Positions 35,101 through 43,761 of a DNA stretch of 64,000 nucleotides are shown here, piece by piece. The notes below the pieces were generated by a model. It was not told where the DNA came from, did not search any database, and saw only the letters and a program-made list of their open reading frames with translations. The stretch comes from Colias croceus (lineage: Eukaryota; Arthropoda; Insecta; Lepidoptera; Pieridae). The position numbers were made by a program, and so were the translations under genes. The stretch lies in the NCBI RefSeq assembly GCF_905220415.1, contig NC_059541.1, positions 2,182,501 through 2,246,500 of the forward strand, read 5' to 3'. Position 1 is the first letter of the stretch. The number at the start of each line of letters is the position of its first letter.

Positions 35101-36661
35101 CCAGGTTAACGTGATAACAGATCACCAACCTTTGAAATGGCTCTTCACTCTCAAGTCCCCAAGTGGCAGATTAGTGCGTTGGGCCTTGAAGTTGCAATCT
35201 TTCGACCTGCGTATCGACTATGCCCCAGATAAGGTTAATGTACTTGCCGATACGCTCAGCCGTCCCGTGACATCAGATGGTCCTGCATCTGAATCGGCTA
35301 TCTGTCCTGTTGTTGTTGATGTACCGCGCTGGAATGCAACCTCCACCCGTGATGCGCAGTTAGCCGATCCGGAAGTTGCAAAAATCATCCAAGACCTTGA
35401 AGGTAAGGAGGAACTTAATATAAATCGCTGGTCTGAGAGAGGTTATCTCCTGAATCAAGGTGTTCTGTATCGGTATGTACCTGATACTGATTCCGAGGAG
35501 CCTCAACTCGTCGTACCGGAGAGCCTGCGGAAAGAAGTCATGATAGAATGTCATGACTCACCTACCGCCGCTCATGGTGGTATTGATAGAACAATACACC
35601 GTATCTCGCAACGTTTCTATTTTCCTGGGATGAGACGGTTTGTAACCGAGTACCTGAAGACCTGCACCGAGTGTCAACGCTACAAGCCATCAACACTCAA
35701 ACCAGCCGGTTTGCTTCAAACTCCTGTCCCGTCTCAAAGGTTTGAAACTATCGCAACTGATCTTTTTGGTCCGTTGCCTAAAGGACCCCAAGGTGAGAGA
35801 TGGATCCTCATAGTGGAGGACACCGCTAGTAAGTGGGTGGAAGTCTTTGCTCTCACCGAAGCCACAGCAGAGATGTGTGCTAAAACTCTGGTCAATGAGG
35901 TATTTATGAGATTTGGTCTTCCTAGACGGATGATTTCTGATAACGGAGTGCAATTTGTGGCAGATGTTATGCAGAAGGCGATGTTTATTCTAGGTGTCAA
36001 ACAAAGTCTGGTGCCACTGTATCATCCCGAGGCGAATCCCGTTGAGCGGAAAAATAGGGATCTAAAGGCTCAGCTCGCCATCTTAGTGGAAGGTCGTCAT
36101 CAAACTTGGCCAGAGGTACTACCGTTTGTACGGTTTGCTTTCAATAGTTCAGTTACTAAGTCTACAGATCATACTCCAGCTTACCTGACTTTCGGTCGTG
36201 AGCTACGGTCACCCATTACGGCTCAGGCAGACCTAAGAGCAGTGGTGGAATCCGAGAACTTTGTTCCCCAAATTACGCCTTACCTGCTCAAGCTCGCAGA
36301 TAGCGTCTCGGCAGCCAAGGAGACTATAGAGCGGCAACAAGATGTCCGTAAGACATATGCCGATAAGGGTCGGATGTCTATCCATGAATACCTGGAAGGA
36401 GACTTAGTCCTAATGCGGACCCACACGCTTAGTAACGCCGCAAAGGGAGTCACTTCGAAGTTTAATCCAAAGCGAGATGGACCGTACGTCGTCTCTAAAA
36501 AGGTGAGTCCCACTACCTACCTCCTAGCTCATGATAAGACAGGAGAAATCGTCGGTAAGTATCATGTGTCAGATTTGCGTCCTTACCATGCTAGGGAGGG
36601 TGAATGTCCTGAGCCGATTATTCCTAAACGTAATAGAGGTCGTCCACGGAAGGTGACTTAA
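32123..36661 (+). CDS. Gag-Pol polyprotein of inner Ty3/gypsy element, 1512 aa
   Basis: The first ATG of the frame is at 32123 (MPPRKVRTDTKAS). Domains run in order. First is a gag-like region (about 1-300). The first zinc knuckle, CX2CX4HX4C, begins at residue 339. A second knuckle at 371 has Tyr where His is usual (CYGCGEKGYVRTNC). The protease motif LIDTAA at about 461 has Ala in place of the Gly of DTG. Reverse transcriptase has YLDD at 784. RNase H has TDAS near 931. The integrase has an HHCC-like zinc region near 1143-1185 and D1213, D1273, E1308, the D,D(35)E spacing. There is no env-like frame. Gag and Pol are fused without a frameshift. Confidence 0.92.
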   Translation: MPPRKVRTDTKASDADAQSSSDEDTNRPSPVLMSGDQLTSFLTAFAKTQAEANRQLVESLMASHAAGGFSAPTPSPTPSSTNKTGNMSKCTARFDGSNRDPEVVEAFIDSVEMYKECAMVTDDLALRGLPMLLHGEAAVWWRGIRTEVSSWSEAVRRLRSMYGTPCPAHKLYRKIFANEQSEELADSFIIRIRGMIAKFPYVLPEEAKIDMIYGLLHKRIRKRLPRGMVSSIESLIDKARDIEESITESSSASTSSQPAPAGTTRERHVREAGTRPPRAAAAAAASCVNLAGNGVTSPSLSGTQQSIASSQVQSVRNNMCNEVQSVAKNNTASETKLFCAYCKGRGHTRDLCPKKDYKVSSSYNNKSSLVCYGCGEKGYVRTNCPTCKNNVSSLNCNVHSCNVNSCCNVNSSNEPQPLRNVFYSITTTQDCFNVCSTSNNTIAQDRPILNIEILGYCGSALIDTAARRSIAGSSLYALLLRLNVKFKSQTMSIRLADGSIRTKTVLLTCVNVNCMSLCIPVEFVVFPDASNNETLLGIDFISKSKLVLNFDSMTWYTADRPQFVHPLLTESSREVVDCASLNLLREDEGALLTEEERGGLQNLLCEYSDIFDIVGEPTPFAEHHIDTGDHPPIASPPYRVTPAKKEVMRAELDKMLAEDVIEECESAWAAPCVLVPKRNGTYRFCVDYRKLNAVTKTDAYPMPRIDELLQSTKKGCVMSSLDLRSGYWQVSTADRDKTAFVTPFGMYRFKRMPFGLKNSPATFQRLIDRFRSGSTLGGKTILGYLDDLLVISEDLESHLSDLRAVFERLRVFKLRANREKCVFARDRLKYLGHVISHDGISPDQEKVSAVIEMKEPTNLQQLRTFLQTCSWFRKFIPEFAKVAEPLTRLTKKSQAWVWSLEQVKSFETLKKLLTTAPILVQADYTKPFVLRTDASNYALGAALLQGESPNQEHPIEYASRLLTPAEQNYSTTEREALAVVWAVERFRGYIDGHQVNVITDHQPLKWLFTLKSPSGRLVRWALKLQSFDLRIDYAPDKVNVLADTLSRPVTSDGPASESAICPVVVDVPRWNATSTRDAQLADPEVAKIIQDLEGKEELNINRWSERGYLLNQGVLYRYVPDTDSEEPQLVVPESLRKEVMIECHDSPTAAHGGIDRTIHRISQRFYFPGMRRFVTEYLKTCTECQRYKPSTLKPAGLLQTPVPSQRFETIATDLFGPLPKGPQGERWILIVEDTASKWVEVFALTEATAEMCAKTLVNEVFMRFGLPRRMISDNGVQFVADVMQKAMFILGVKQSLVPLYHPEANPVERKNRDLKAQLAILVEGRHQTWPEVLPFVRFAFNSSVTKSTDHTPAYLTFGRELRSPITAQADLRAVVESENFVPQITPYLLKLADSVSAAKETIERQQDVRKTYADKGRMSIHEYLEGDLVLMRTHTLSNAAKGVTSKFNPKRDGPYVVSKKVSPTTYLLAHDKTGEIVGKYHVSDLRPYHAREGECPEPIIPKRNRGRPRKVT

Positions 36662-36727
36662 CTGCAGCGCGCTTGTCCTTTTTATTTGACCTCTCGGGAG
36701 ACCCTTCCCTGGTCAAAAGGGGGAGTG

Positions 36728-37013
36728 TGTAACGCGCTGTACTTGACGTTCAATCGTAACCCGGGGTGGGCCCCTTCTCCGTCCCCCCCGCCTCGGCACC
36801 GCGCACCCCGCTCGCCCTAGCAGCGGCGCGGGCCGCAACAGTCGGCCATGATTCGTGCTAACGGTTACCTATGCGTCGCGCAGCAGCGCGTACGCCGTTA
36901 ATTGTATTTTGATAATGTGTAAATGTAAGAAAATGTTATAATTTTATGTGTTAATGTATCTTAATAACATGTGTGTTAAAGTAAATAAAGTACTTTCAAC
37001 CTTCAATGTTATA
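36728..37013 (+). repeat. inner element 3' LTR
   Basis: 286 bp, matching 31720-32005. Confidence 0.92.
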
Positions 37014-37017
37014 ACGT

Positions 37018-37058
37018 ATAATAAAATACATACACTAAAATATTGTGTGTTAGCCACA
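37018..37058 (-). repeat. outer element 3' LTR, proximal part
   Basis: 41 bp matching 41586-41626, ending TAGCCACA. Confidence 0.88.
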
Positions 37059-37080
37059 TCACTCCCCTCCAGAGACCGGG

Positions 37081-38082
37081 TTAAGGGCGATAAAAATCTG
37101 GGAAGTGAACTCTCCTCCCAGAGCGAGTGGTATATGCCACGGGAGCACTGGGAAGAGGTAGGGGAGGACTGGGAGGTGGAAGAGCGGGAGCGGGAGAAGG
37201 AAGGATTTCAGTAGGAGACGATAGTAAGTAGGCTGGCTTAAGGCGGTCTATGCTTACCGTCGTTGACTTCCCTTTTAATTTAATTTTGAAGAATTTGTGA
37301 TCTCTTGAAATGACCTCGTATGGTCCTGAATATGCGGGTTGTAAGGAGCCACGCAGCGCGTCTTCCCTAAGGAATACGTGACCACATGTGGCTAAATCTT
37401 TGTAGATAAATATTTTTTTCTTGCCATGATGCTGAGTTGGTACAGGACGAATATTCCGGGCAAAATTCGTCAACCGAGCTGATAAATCGGTGATATCGGT
37501 AGTATAAGACGAAGTGGTGTGACCAAAAAAATCACCTGGTAGGCGAAGTGGTTCACCGAAAACCAGCTCAGCTGAGGAAGAGTGTAGATCCTCTTTTACA
37601 GCACTTCTTATACCGAGAAGCACGAGGGGTAGTGTTTCCACCCAGTTTGCGTCAGCGTGACAGGTAATTGCAGCTTTCAATTGTCTGTGGAAGCGCTCCA
37701 CCAAGCCGTTGCACTGCGGGTGATATGCCGTTGTCTTACGGTGATCGAAGCCGATAGACTTAGCGAGCTGCTGGAATAGGGCCGATTGAAATTGTGCACC
37801 GCGGTCAGTAACGACGTCGGTTGGACAACCATAACGGGCTACCCAGCAGGACACAAAAGCTTTTGCGACAGTTTCTGCGGTGATGTCGGTAAGTGGTACA
37901 GCTTCCGGCCATCGCGTGAAGCGATCGACGGCTGTTAGGCAATACCGATAATCACCGCAAGGTGGTAAAGGGCCGATTAGGTCTATATGGACATGTTTGA
38001 ATCGCGCTGAAGGTATAAAGCGAGCGTACCAATAGGTGACGCGACATGCCTGTTTACTTTCGAGCGCTGACAGGTCAAACAT
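37081..38082 (-). pseudogene. outer element Pol, integrase catalytic part (frameshifted from gag-pol)
   Basis: This frame holds the integrase core: D in HIDLIGPL, D in VVTDRGAQF and E in GLVERFHRQL, followed by a C-terminal region and proline-rich tail. It overlaps the larger frame at 37983-41072 by about 100 bp, in another register. The zinc-finger part of integrase is in the upstream frame and the catalytic core in this one. A one-register shift therefore lies at about 38020-38050, within a region normally read continuously. Confidence 0.85.
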
Positions 38083-41072
38083 GCCTTAGACCATTCGCGG
38101 CAGTCCTTCCGCATTAAAGGCCAGACAAACCTCTGTGCAACAAGCTTGGCTGAAGAATTTGCGCCTGGGTGGCTTAATGAGTGCAGACAATTGAAAACCT
38201 GCTGACGCAGTTGTGTAGGGACGAAAGGTCTGGGAGTCGGTGTACTGACGTCGCAGTACAGTGGAGTACGACTTCCAGGTAAGTTCATCTTTTTAAGGCG
38301 AAGAGATGATTCACCTGTGAGATGCGCAGTGAGCTCAGGATTTGAAGCTTGCAACCTTGCCATCTCTTCTAGATAAACCGGCCTCTGCAGTTCACATACG
38401 CGCGATAAAGTATCAGCGACGACATTATTTGCACCTGATATGTGCTGTATGTCGGTTGTGAACTGCGAGATGTAGTCGAGGTGTCTATACTGACGCGGCG
38501 TGCAGTTACTTTTCCTCTCGTGGAAAGCGTAACATAACGGCTTGTGGTCAGTATAGATCGTGAAGTGATTAGCCTCCAGCATGTGTCGGAAGTACCGTAT
38601 ACTCTCGTAGATGGCAAGGAGCTCTCGATCGTATGGTGAGTATTTTACCTGTGACGGGCTCAGCTTGCGCGAGAAGAATGCGAGCGGCTGCCAATCATCA
38701 TCCTTAAGCTGTTGTAGGACTCCACCTATCGCTGTATCTGAAGCGTCAGTGACGAGTCCTAATTTAGCTTCACAGGCAGGATGAGCAAGCAGGGCTGCTT
38801 CGCAAAGGCTTTTCTTACAGTCCTGGAATGACTGCAGCGAATTTCCTTCTATGACCACGGGATGAGAACCTTTAACAGAACCTACAAGCAAGGCGTTTAA
38901 TGGTGCTTGAATTTGGGCAGCATTGGGCAAGAAACGTCGATAGAAATTGACCATGCCCAAGAATCTTCGAAGCTCTCGAACAGTTCTTGGGACAGGAAAA
39001 TCGGCGATGGCTTGCACCTTGCTGTCCAAAGGTTTGGTTCCCTTTTCAGAGATTTCGTAGCCTAGAAATGTTACCTTAGGAGCGCCGAAGACACACTTGG
39101 CTGTGTTTATAAGAACACCATAATCTCTCATACGGGTAAAGAGTTTGCGCAGGTGGTCTTCGTGCTCTTGTGCTGATCTGCTGAATATCAGGAAGTCGTC
39201 GAGATACGGATAACAGAAATCTAGGCCTCGCGTCAATTCATCGACAAATCTCTGAAAAGTTTGACCTGCGTTGCGAAGTCCGAAGGTCATAAAAGGAAAT
39301 TCATACAAACCGAAGGGTGTGGTGATTGCCGTCTTCGGGATATCGCTTTCAGAAACAGGAATCTGATTGTACGCCTTAACTAAATCGATTACAGAAAATA
39401 TAGTACAACCAGACAGACAGTGTGAAAAGTCCTGTATGTGTCTGATCGGATACTTATCTGGTATTGTTCTGGCGTTGAGCAGTCTATAATCACCGCATGG
39501 ACGCCATCCATTGTCCTTTTTCGAAGCAAGGTGAAGCGGAGACGACCACGGGCTGTCAGATGGACGGGCTGTTCCGTTAGCTATCATAGCCTCAAATTCC
39601 ATCTTTGCAATTTTAAGTTTGTCAGGAGCCAAACGTCTAGGGGAACAGGAAACGGGAGGGCCAGGGGTTGTGCGAATGTGGTGTGTAGTGTTGTGTTTGA
39701 CAATACCTGGAGTACCAGCGGGGCGTGTTAATTCTGGGTATTGCGCTAAAATTTTATGATAATTACTATCACCACCAGTTACAACCTTAACACTAGAAAT
39801 GTTACAATTAATCATATTACAATTTATTGCTGAGCTGCTGACATTGGTTAAGCCATCGATCAATTGTTTTTTACTTACGTCAACAATAATTCCGTAGTGT
39901 GAAAGAAAATCTACACCAATAATAGCTTTAGTGACGTCAGCTACAACAAAACGCCATGGAAAAACGCGACGTAAGCCTAAGTTGAGATTTAACTGAATGT
40001 AACCGTAAGTATCGATGACGGAACCATTGGCAGCACACAGTTGGTAATTAGTTTTACATCGTTTTTCAGACACAGCAGTTATAGGGAAAACACAAATATC
40101 ACTACCGGTATCTATTAGATATTCAACATTTAGAGTGGGGTCCGTAATGAAAAGACGACCAGGGGAAATGGGACAGGCGTTAGTCGCCATCACTGACTGT
40201 CGTACGCGTTTCGTGTCGTGCGATGCCTTGAAGTCGCATGGCTTAATGCATCTGTTAGCCTTTGTGCCATGTTTGTTATGATACCAGCAGATAGGATAAC
40301 GCCGGTAATTAGAGTGGGACCGTCGAGAAGAAGACCGTTGACGACGATGGGGAGAGGGATCTCTGCGCACACGGGGACCGGGTCGGGAACTGCTTACTTG
40401 GGTGGATAGCGCGCTCGCCTGGCGCGTCAGCTCCACCACCTGGCGTGCTAAGTCGTCCATTGCTGAAGATGATGAAGAAGTCGCCGCATCATGAGTAGTG
40501 GGAGCCGCGATTTCATACACGCGGTCAGCCAGCTCGGCCAGAGCGTCCAGGGGTAGCGTAGGCTGTGACGCCACGATCGGCTGCAATCCGGCAGGTAACC
40601 GGCTGGTCCAGATTGTTTTCAAAAAATCTTCTGAGATTTCGGGACCAGCCAGGTGCTGCAAATGCCGTAGAAATTGGGACGGCTTGCGTAGTCCCAGCTG
40701 CTCGTGCATCAACAGCTGCTTCACTTTATTTTCTCTGGATACGGACAATCTTTTTATTAACTCTGATTTCAATTTGTTATAATCAGCAGGGCCGGTAAGG
40801 ATGTCTCCGACCTCGGCCGCATACTGCCGGTCCAATGTGGCCGATATGTGATAAAATTTTGTAGTGTTGTCAGTTATGTTCATTATAGTGAATTGTCCTT
40901 CAACTTGTGCAAACCATATTGCAGGTTTTTCAGGCCAGAAAGGTGGGATCCGTAAATTAACGGACGGTTGCTGGGCGGGGGACACGTGCGACGGTCGTTC
41001 CGCCATTTTGGCGCACCTTCGCGCTTGAGTATTTACTCTATCAGCGTTGTCGGAATCGCTTGCACTAGACAT
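37983..41072 (-). CDS. outer element Gag-Pol up to integrase zinc finger
   Basis: It starts MSSASDSDNADRVNTQARR, only 42 nt after the 5' LTR. The gag part is followed by a C/H-rich motif, CWYHNKHGTKANRCIKPC, at about residue 260-280. Protease DTGS is at about 321, reverse transcriptase YLDD at about 622 and RNase H TDAS near 774. The integrase zinc region lies near 960-990 and ends in out-of-frame sequence (LALYLQRDSNMSI-stop). The gag type and CWYH motif are unlike the inner element, so the two belong to different Ty3/gypsy lineages. Confidence 0.87.
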   Translation of the reverse strand: MSSASDSDNADRVNTQARRCAKMAERPSHVSPAQQPSVNLRIPPFWPEKPAIWFAQVEGQFTIMNITDNTTKFYHISATLDRQYAAEVGDILTGPADYNKLKSELIKRLSVSRENKVKQLLMHEQLGLRKPSQFLRHLQHLAGPEISEDFLKTIWTSRLPAGLQPIVASQPTLPLDALAELADRVYEIAAPTTHDAATSSSSSAMDDLARQVVELTRQASALSTQVSSSRPGPRVRRDPSPHRRQRSSSRRSHSNYRRYPICWYHNKHGTKANRCIKPCDFKASHDTKRVRQSVMATNACPISPGRLFITDPTLNVEYLIDTGSDICVFPITAVSEKRCKTNYQLCAANGSVIDTYGYIQLNLNLGLRRVFPWRFVVADVTKAIIGVDFLSHYGIIVDVSKKQLIDGLTNVSSSAINCNMINCNISSVKVVTGGDSNYHKILAQYPELTRPAGTPGIVKHNTTHHIRTTPGPPVSCSPRRLAPDKLKIAKMEFEAMIANGTARPSDSPWSSPLHLASKKDNGWRPCGDYRLLNARTIPDKYPIRHIQDFSHCLSGCTIFSVIDLVKAYNQIPVSESDIPKTAITTPFGLYEFPFMTFGLRNAGQTFQRFVDELTRGLDFCYPYLDDFLIFSRSAQEHEDHLRKLFTRMRDYGVLINTAKCVFGAPKVTFLGYEISEKGTKPLDSKVQAIADFPVPRTVRELRRFLGMVNFYRRFLPNAAQIQAPLNALLVGSVKGSHPVVIEGNSLQSFQDCKKSLCEAALLAHPACEAKLGLVTDASDTAIGGVLQQLKDDDWQPLAFFSRKLSPSQVKYSPYDRELLAIYESIRYFRHMLEANHFTIYTDHKPLCYAFHERKSNCTPRQYRHLDYISQFTTDIQHISGANNVVADTLSRVCELQRPVYLEEMARLQASNPELTAHLTGESSLRLKKMNLPGSRTPLYCDVSTPTPRPFVPTQLRQQVFNCLHSLSHPGANSSAKLVAQRFVWPLMRKDCREWSKACLTCQRSKVNRHVASPIGTLALYLQRDSNMSI

Positions 41073-41114
41073 AGTTCATATATATATATATAGTGTTCAG
41101 AGGGGTCACCAATT

Positions 41115-41626
41115 TGTGGAGTGCGTGATAATGAAGGTTAATTACACTAGGTACAGTACCTTTGGGTGATGCACAAATAACCACACACTCACAGTTTTAA
41201 CGTTTATTACTCCACATAGAAGGAGAGAGACAATTATCAGATACAAGCAACACTTTGGACATGAAAATACAAGAACAAAAAAGACACTGACTAGATGCGC
41301 ATTCGGTAACTAAGATCGAACTGTTAATATTACAATTGTGAAGAAACTTGAATGCAAAGTATTACGATCTACCCGCTGGATCCGTGATAATTTAGTCGCG
41401 GCACGCATACTACGCAAATACCGCGACTATGTCATGAAATAATAAATATTATAATTATTTTGTATAAGAGTAATGTATGTCTGTATTTCTTGTGTTTTTG
41501 TGTAATGAATGTTTGTGTTATACTTAAATACGAATATAAATATGAAATAAAATATTTAAATACTTGTTGTGTGTAATAAATACGTATAATAAAATACATA
41601 CACTAAAATATTGTGTGTTAGCCACA
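41115..41626 (-). repeat. outer element 5' LTR
   Basis: 512 bp; starts TGTGGAGTGC and ends TAGCCACA on the plus strand. Confidence 0.9.
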
Positions 41627-42869
41627 CATTCATATCATCAGAAATCATTTCGAACATGCCACCAAAATATATTATTATAATCAGCAGATAGTTCAATATA
41701 CGAAATAATGCACCAATAATGCACCCATAATTATTTGTTTCACCTGTGAACAATAAAGTTTTATTAATTATTATAATAGGCTCAGTATTTATCTATTCAG
41801 TATTCTAACTTGTACATGTCGGTGCGGAAAATAAGTAGAACAGTGATATTTATTTCATTAAAATAAAATAAATAAATAAAAACAATTTCAGAACCTTTGA
41901 CGAGTCTTCTCCAACTATAAATTAAACTTACTCCGAAAAAAAGTACTTTTTCTATACTCGTTTTCTTCTTAATTTTTTTTTAAACTTTGTACATTTTATT
42001 TTCATTCATGATGTCTTTCTTTAATTGTGTGCTGAGAATACACAAGTGTGTGCTATGTAGATATTTCGCACAATTAAAATTGTCAAAGATTTTCTACCGA
42101 ATCAAACTTTGTACGTAACTCATACCTGCATACAGTGACACTATTAGTTGATATTGTACACCTAAAATATGCATTGAACAAAATACTGATTGCAAGTAAG
42201 TATAAGAAAAAATAAAATTCTATCAATTTTTTTTTTCAAAGTAAAAATTAGCATACGCGTTTTCAGTTCACTTTTATAGATAAACAAACTGAATCACCAT
42301 AACTTTCAATGGTTTCCCCACGTCCTCAAAGCGTTGCTGAATCCTTTCATACGACTTGATAGCAGCCTCTACATTGAAATTCGTTGGACTTTGCAACTCT
42401 CTAAGTTGTTGATATAAATTTGAACACGATAAAAATAAAGGGGATAAACGGTCACAGTCACATATGAACCTTAGTGAAACTCCAATAAAATACAAATATC
42501 TAGATCATCAGATCCAGAGATCAAAAAGGAAATAAATATCCTATATGTAATAATATTATTATATTATAATAGGTAACACCAAGATAACAGTAAACATATT
42601 TCAGTATTATCGAATAACTTTAATACCTAGGTATATGTCCTGCTATCAACTTTTGAATCGAACACAAAGTAATTTAAGACATAATATTTGTCTTCTGTGT
42701 AAAATGAAATTAAAAAATACGTTATCTGAATAAATGAGACAGATCAAGTAAAAGTAAAAATTATATTAATTTCTCCAATATGTAAGCAGATAGTTAAGAA
42801 TGCATACAATAATAGGTATATTAAAAACTCGATGAAAAGAAACCTCTTAAAGAATGATAAAACCTCTTA

Positions 42870-42988
42870 TCTATACATATAATAAATCTGTAGAAGGGTC
42901 AATTCTGTACATTGAAAATATTGAAAAAATAAATAGCAGGGAGTGTTACTGGATCGATACCAAACCCAAATATGTGATTAAAAAAATT

Positions 42989-43027
<39 letters not shown>

Positions 43028-43386
43028 TTCTGTCTGTCTGTCTGTCTGTCTGTATGTGAAGGCATCACGTGAAAACTAGCGGTTCAATTTCGATGAAACT
43101 TGGTATAATTATACCTTATTATCCTGGGCGTAAAATAGGATACTTTTTATCCTGGAAAAATACGTAGAAAAAAAATAATCTTAATTTTTCAGTTTTATCC
43201 ATAGACGTTGTTCCGTAGAACCGCGAACACACGTTGCGTATTAAGTATTATAGGCCTAGCCGTATTTGGGAATTGGGTCCAATAGATATTTATAAGATGT
43301 TATTGTCAGAGGTACTCAAAATGGATAAATAAACCATCCACGCGAAGACCGACATCCGCGCGGACGGAGTCGCGGGCGGAAGCTAG
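42870..43386 (+). mobile_element. non-autonomous Helitron, GTCT-microsatellite family
   Basis: It starts TCTATACATATAATAAATCT after A and ends GCGGGCGGAAGCTAG before T, 517 bp. A long (TGTC)n run is at about 42992-43052. The paralogous segment has the uninterrupted site at 27260/27261 (AAACTTCTTA then TATAAA), confirming insertion between A and T without target duplication. Confidence 0.88.
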
Positions 43387-43761
43387 TATAAATTAATATT
43401 GATTGTTTACGTTACACACGTTTTTTTTCTACCATTTTGAGAAGCGGTCGTTCTTTTAAGGTTCCTTAAATGCATTAGTTTTATTAGAGTCGAGAAATTT
43501 TGAAAAGCTATTATGATTGTCATATTCCTAAATTATGATTATCTTCAAATATTAAGGCAATATAAGGTACCTAATATGCATTATTCTTAATTATTATAAT
43601 ATTATTTTAATTCAAATAAACGTTAATTGCAGAAGTTATTTAAAATACTTTACTTTGGAATATTTTAATAAACTTGAGCTTACTGATCAAATACCGGAGT
43701 GAAATTTGACTGCTTCTCTTTTATCGTATTTCTTTGAAATGAAAAAATAAAACAATAATAC

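Larger units (their letters stand above)
31720..37013 (+). mobile_element. Ty3/gypsy LTR retrotransposon (inner, apparently intact)
   Basis: The LTRs are 31720-32005 and 36728-37013, both 286 bp, starting TGTAACGCGCTG and ending CAATGTTATA. They are identical in my base-by-base reading. The target duplication is ACGT (31716-31719 and 37014-37017). A purine tract AAAAGGGGGAG lies just before the 3' LTR. One uninterrupted gag-pol frame fills the centre. Identical LTRs and an open frame suggest very recent insertion and possible current mobility. Confidence 0.93.
31249..41626 (-). mobile_element. Ty3/gypsy LTR retrotransposon (outer element)
   Basis: The 5' LTR is 41115-41626. The 3' LTR is 31249-31719 plus 37018-37058 (512 bp in total, like the other), interrupted by a second element. 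Each LTR starts TGTGGAGTGC and ends TAGCCACA on the plus strand. CATT flanks it at 31245-31248 and 41627-41630. A likely primer-binding site, TTGGTGACCCC, follows the 5' LTR, and a purine-rich GGAGGGGAGTGA tract precedes the 3' LTR. The LTRs look identical by eye over the full compared length, which implies recent insertion. Confidence 0.9.
30626..42869 (-). pseudogene. gustatory receptor pseudogene split by nested retrotransposons
   Basis: Exon 4 (about 30810-30626) has lost frame, so the NYFICMLQF end is broken. Exon 3 is split: 41743-41627 and 31248-31199, the two halves meeting at the CATT duplicated by the Ty3/gypsy insertion. The distal half also has an in-frame TAA after NKIT. Exon 2 lies near 42126-42200 without a normal acceptor. 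Exon 1 starts from KPLKVM at 42297 and is truncated and frameshifted upstream to 42869. A MITE (30942-31176) sits in intron 3. The gene was probably already defective, since the damage is not confined to the insertion. Confidence 0.8.

Noticed and set aside
31249..41626. Endogenous retrovirus with envelope
   Set aside because: Neither Ty3/gypsy element has a third frame or membrane-protein features after pol.
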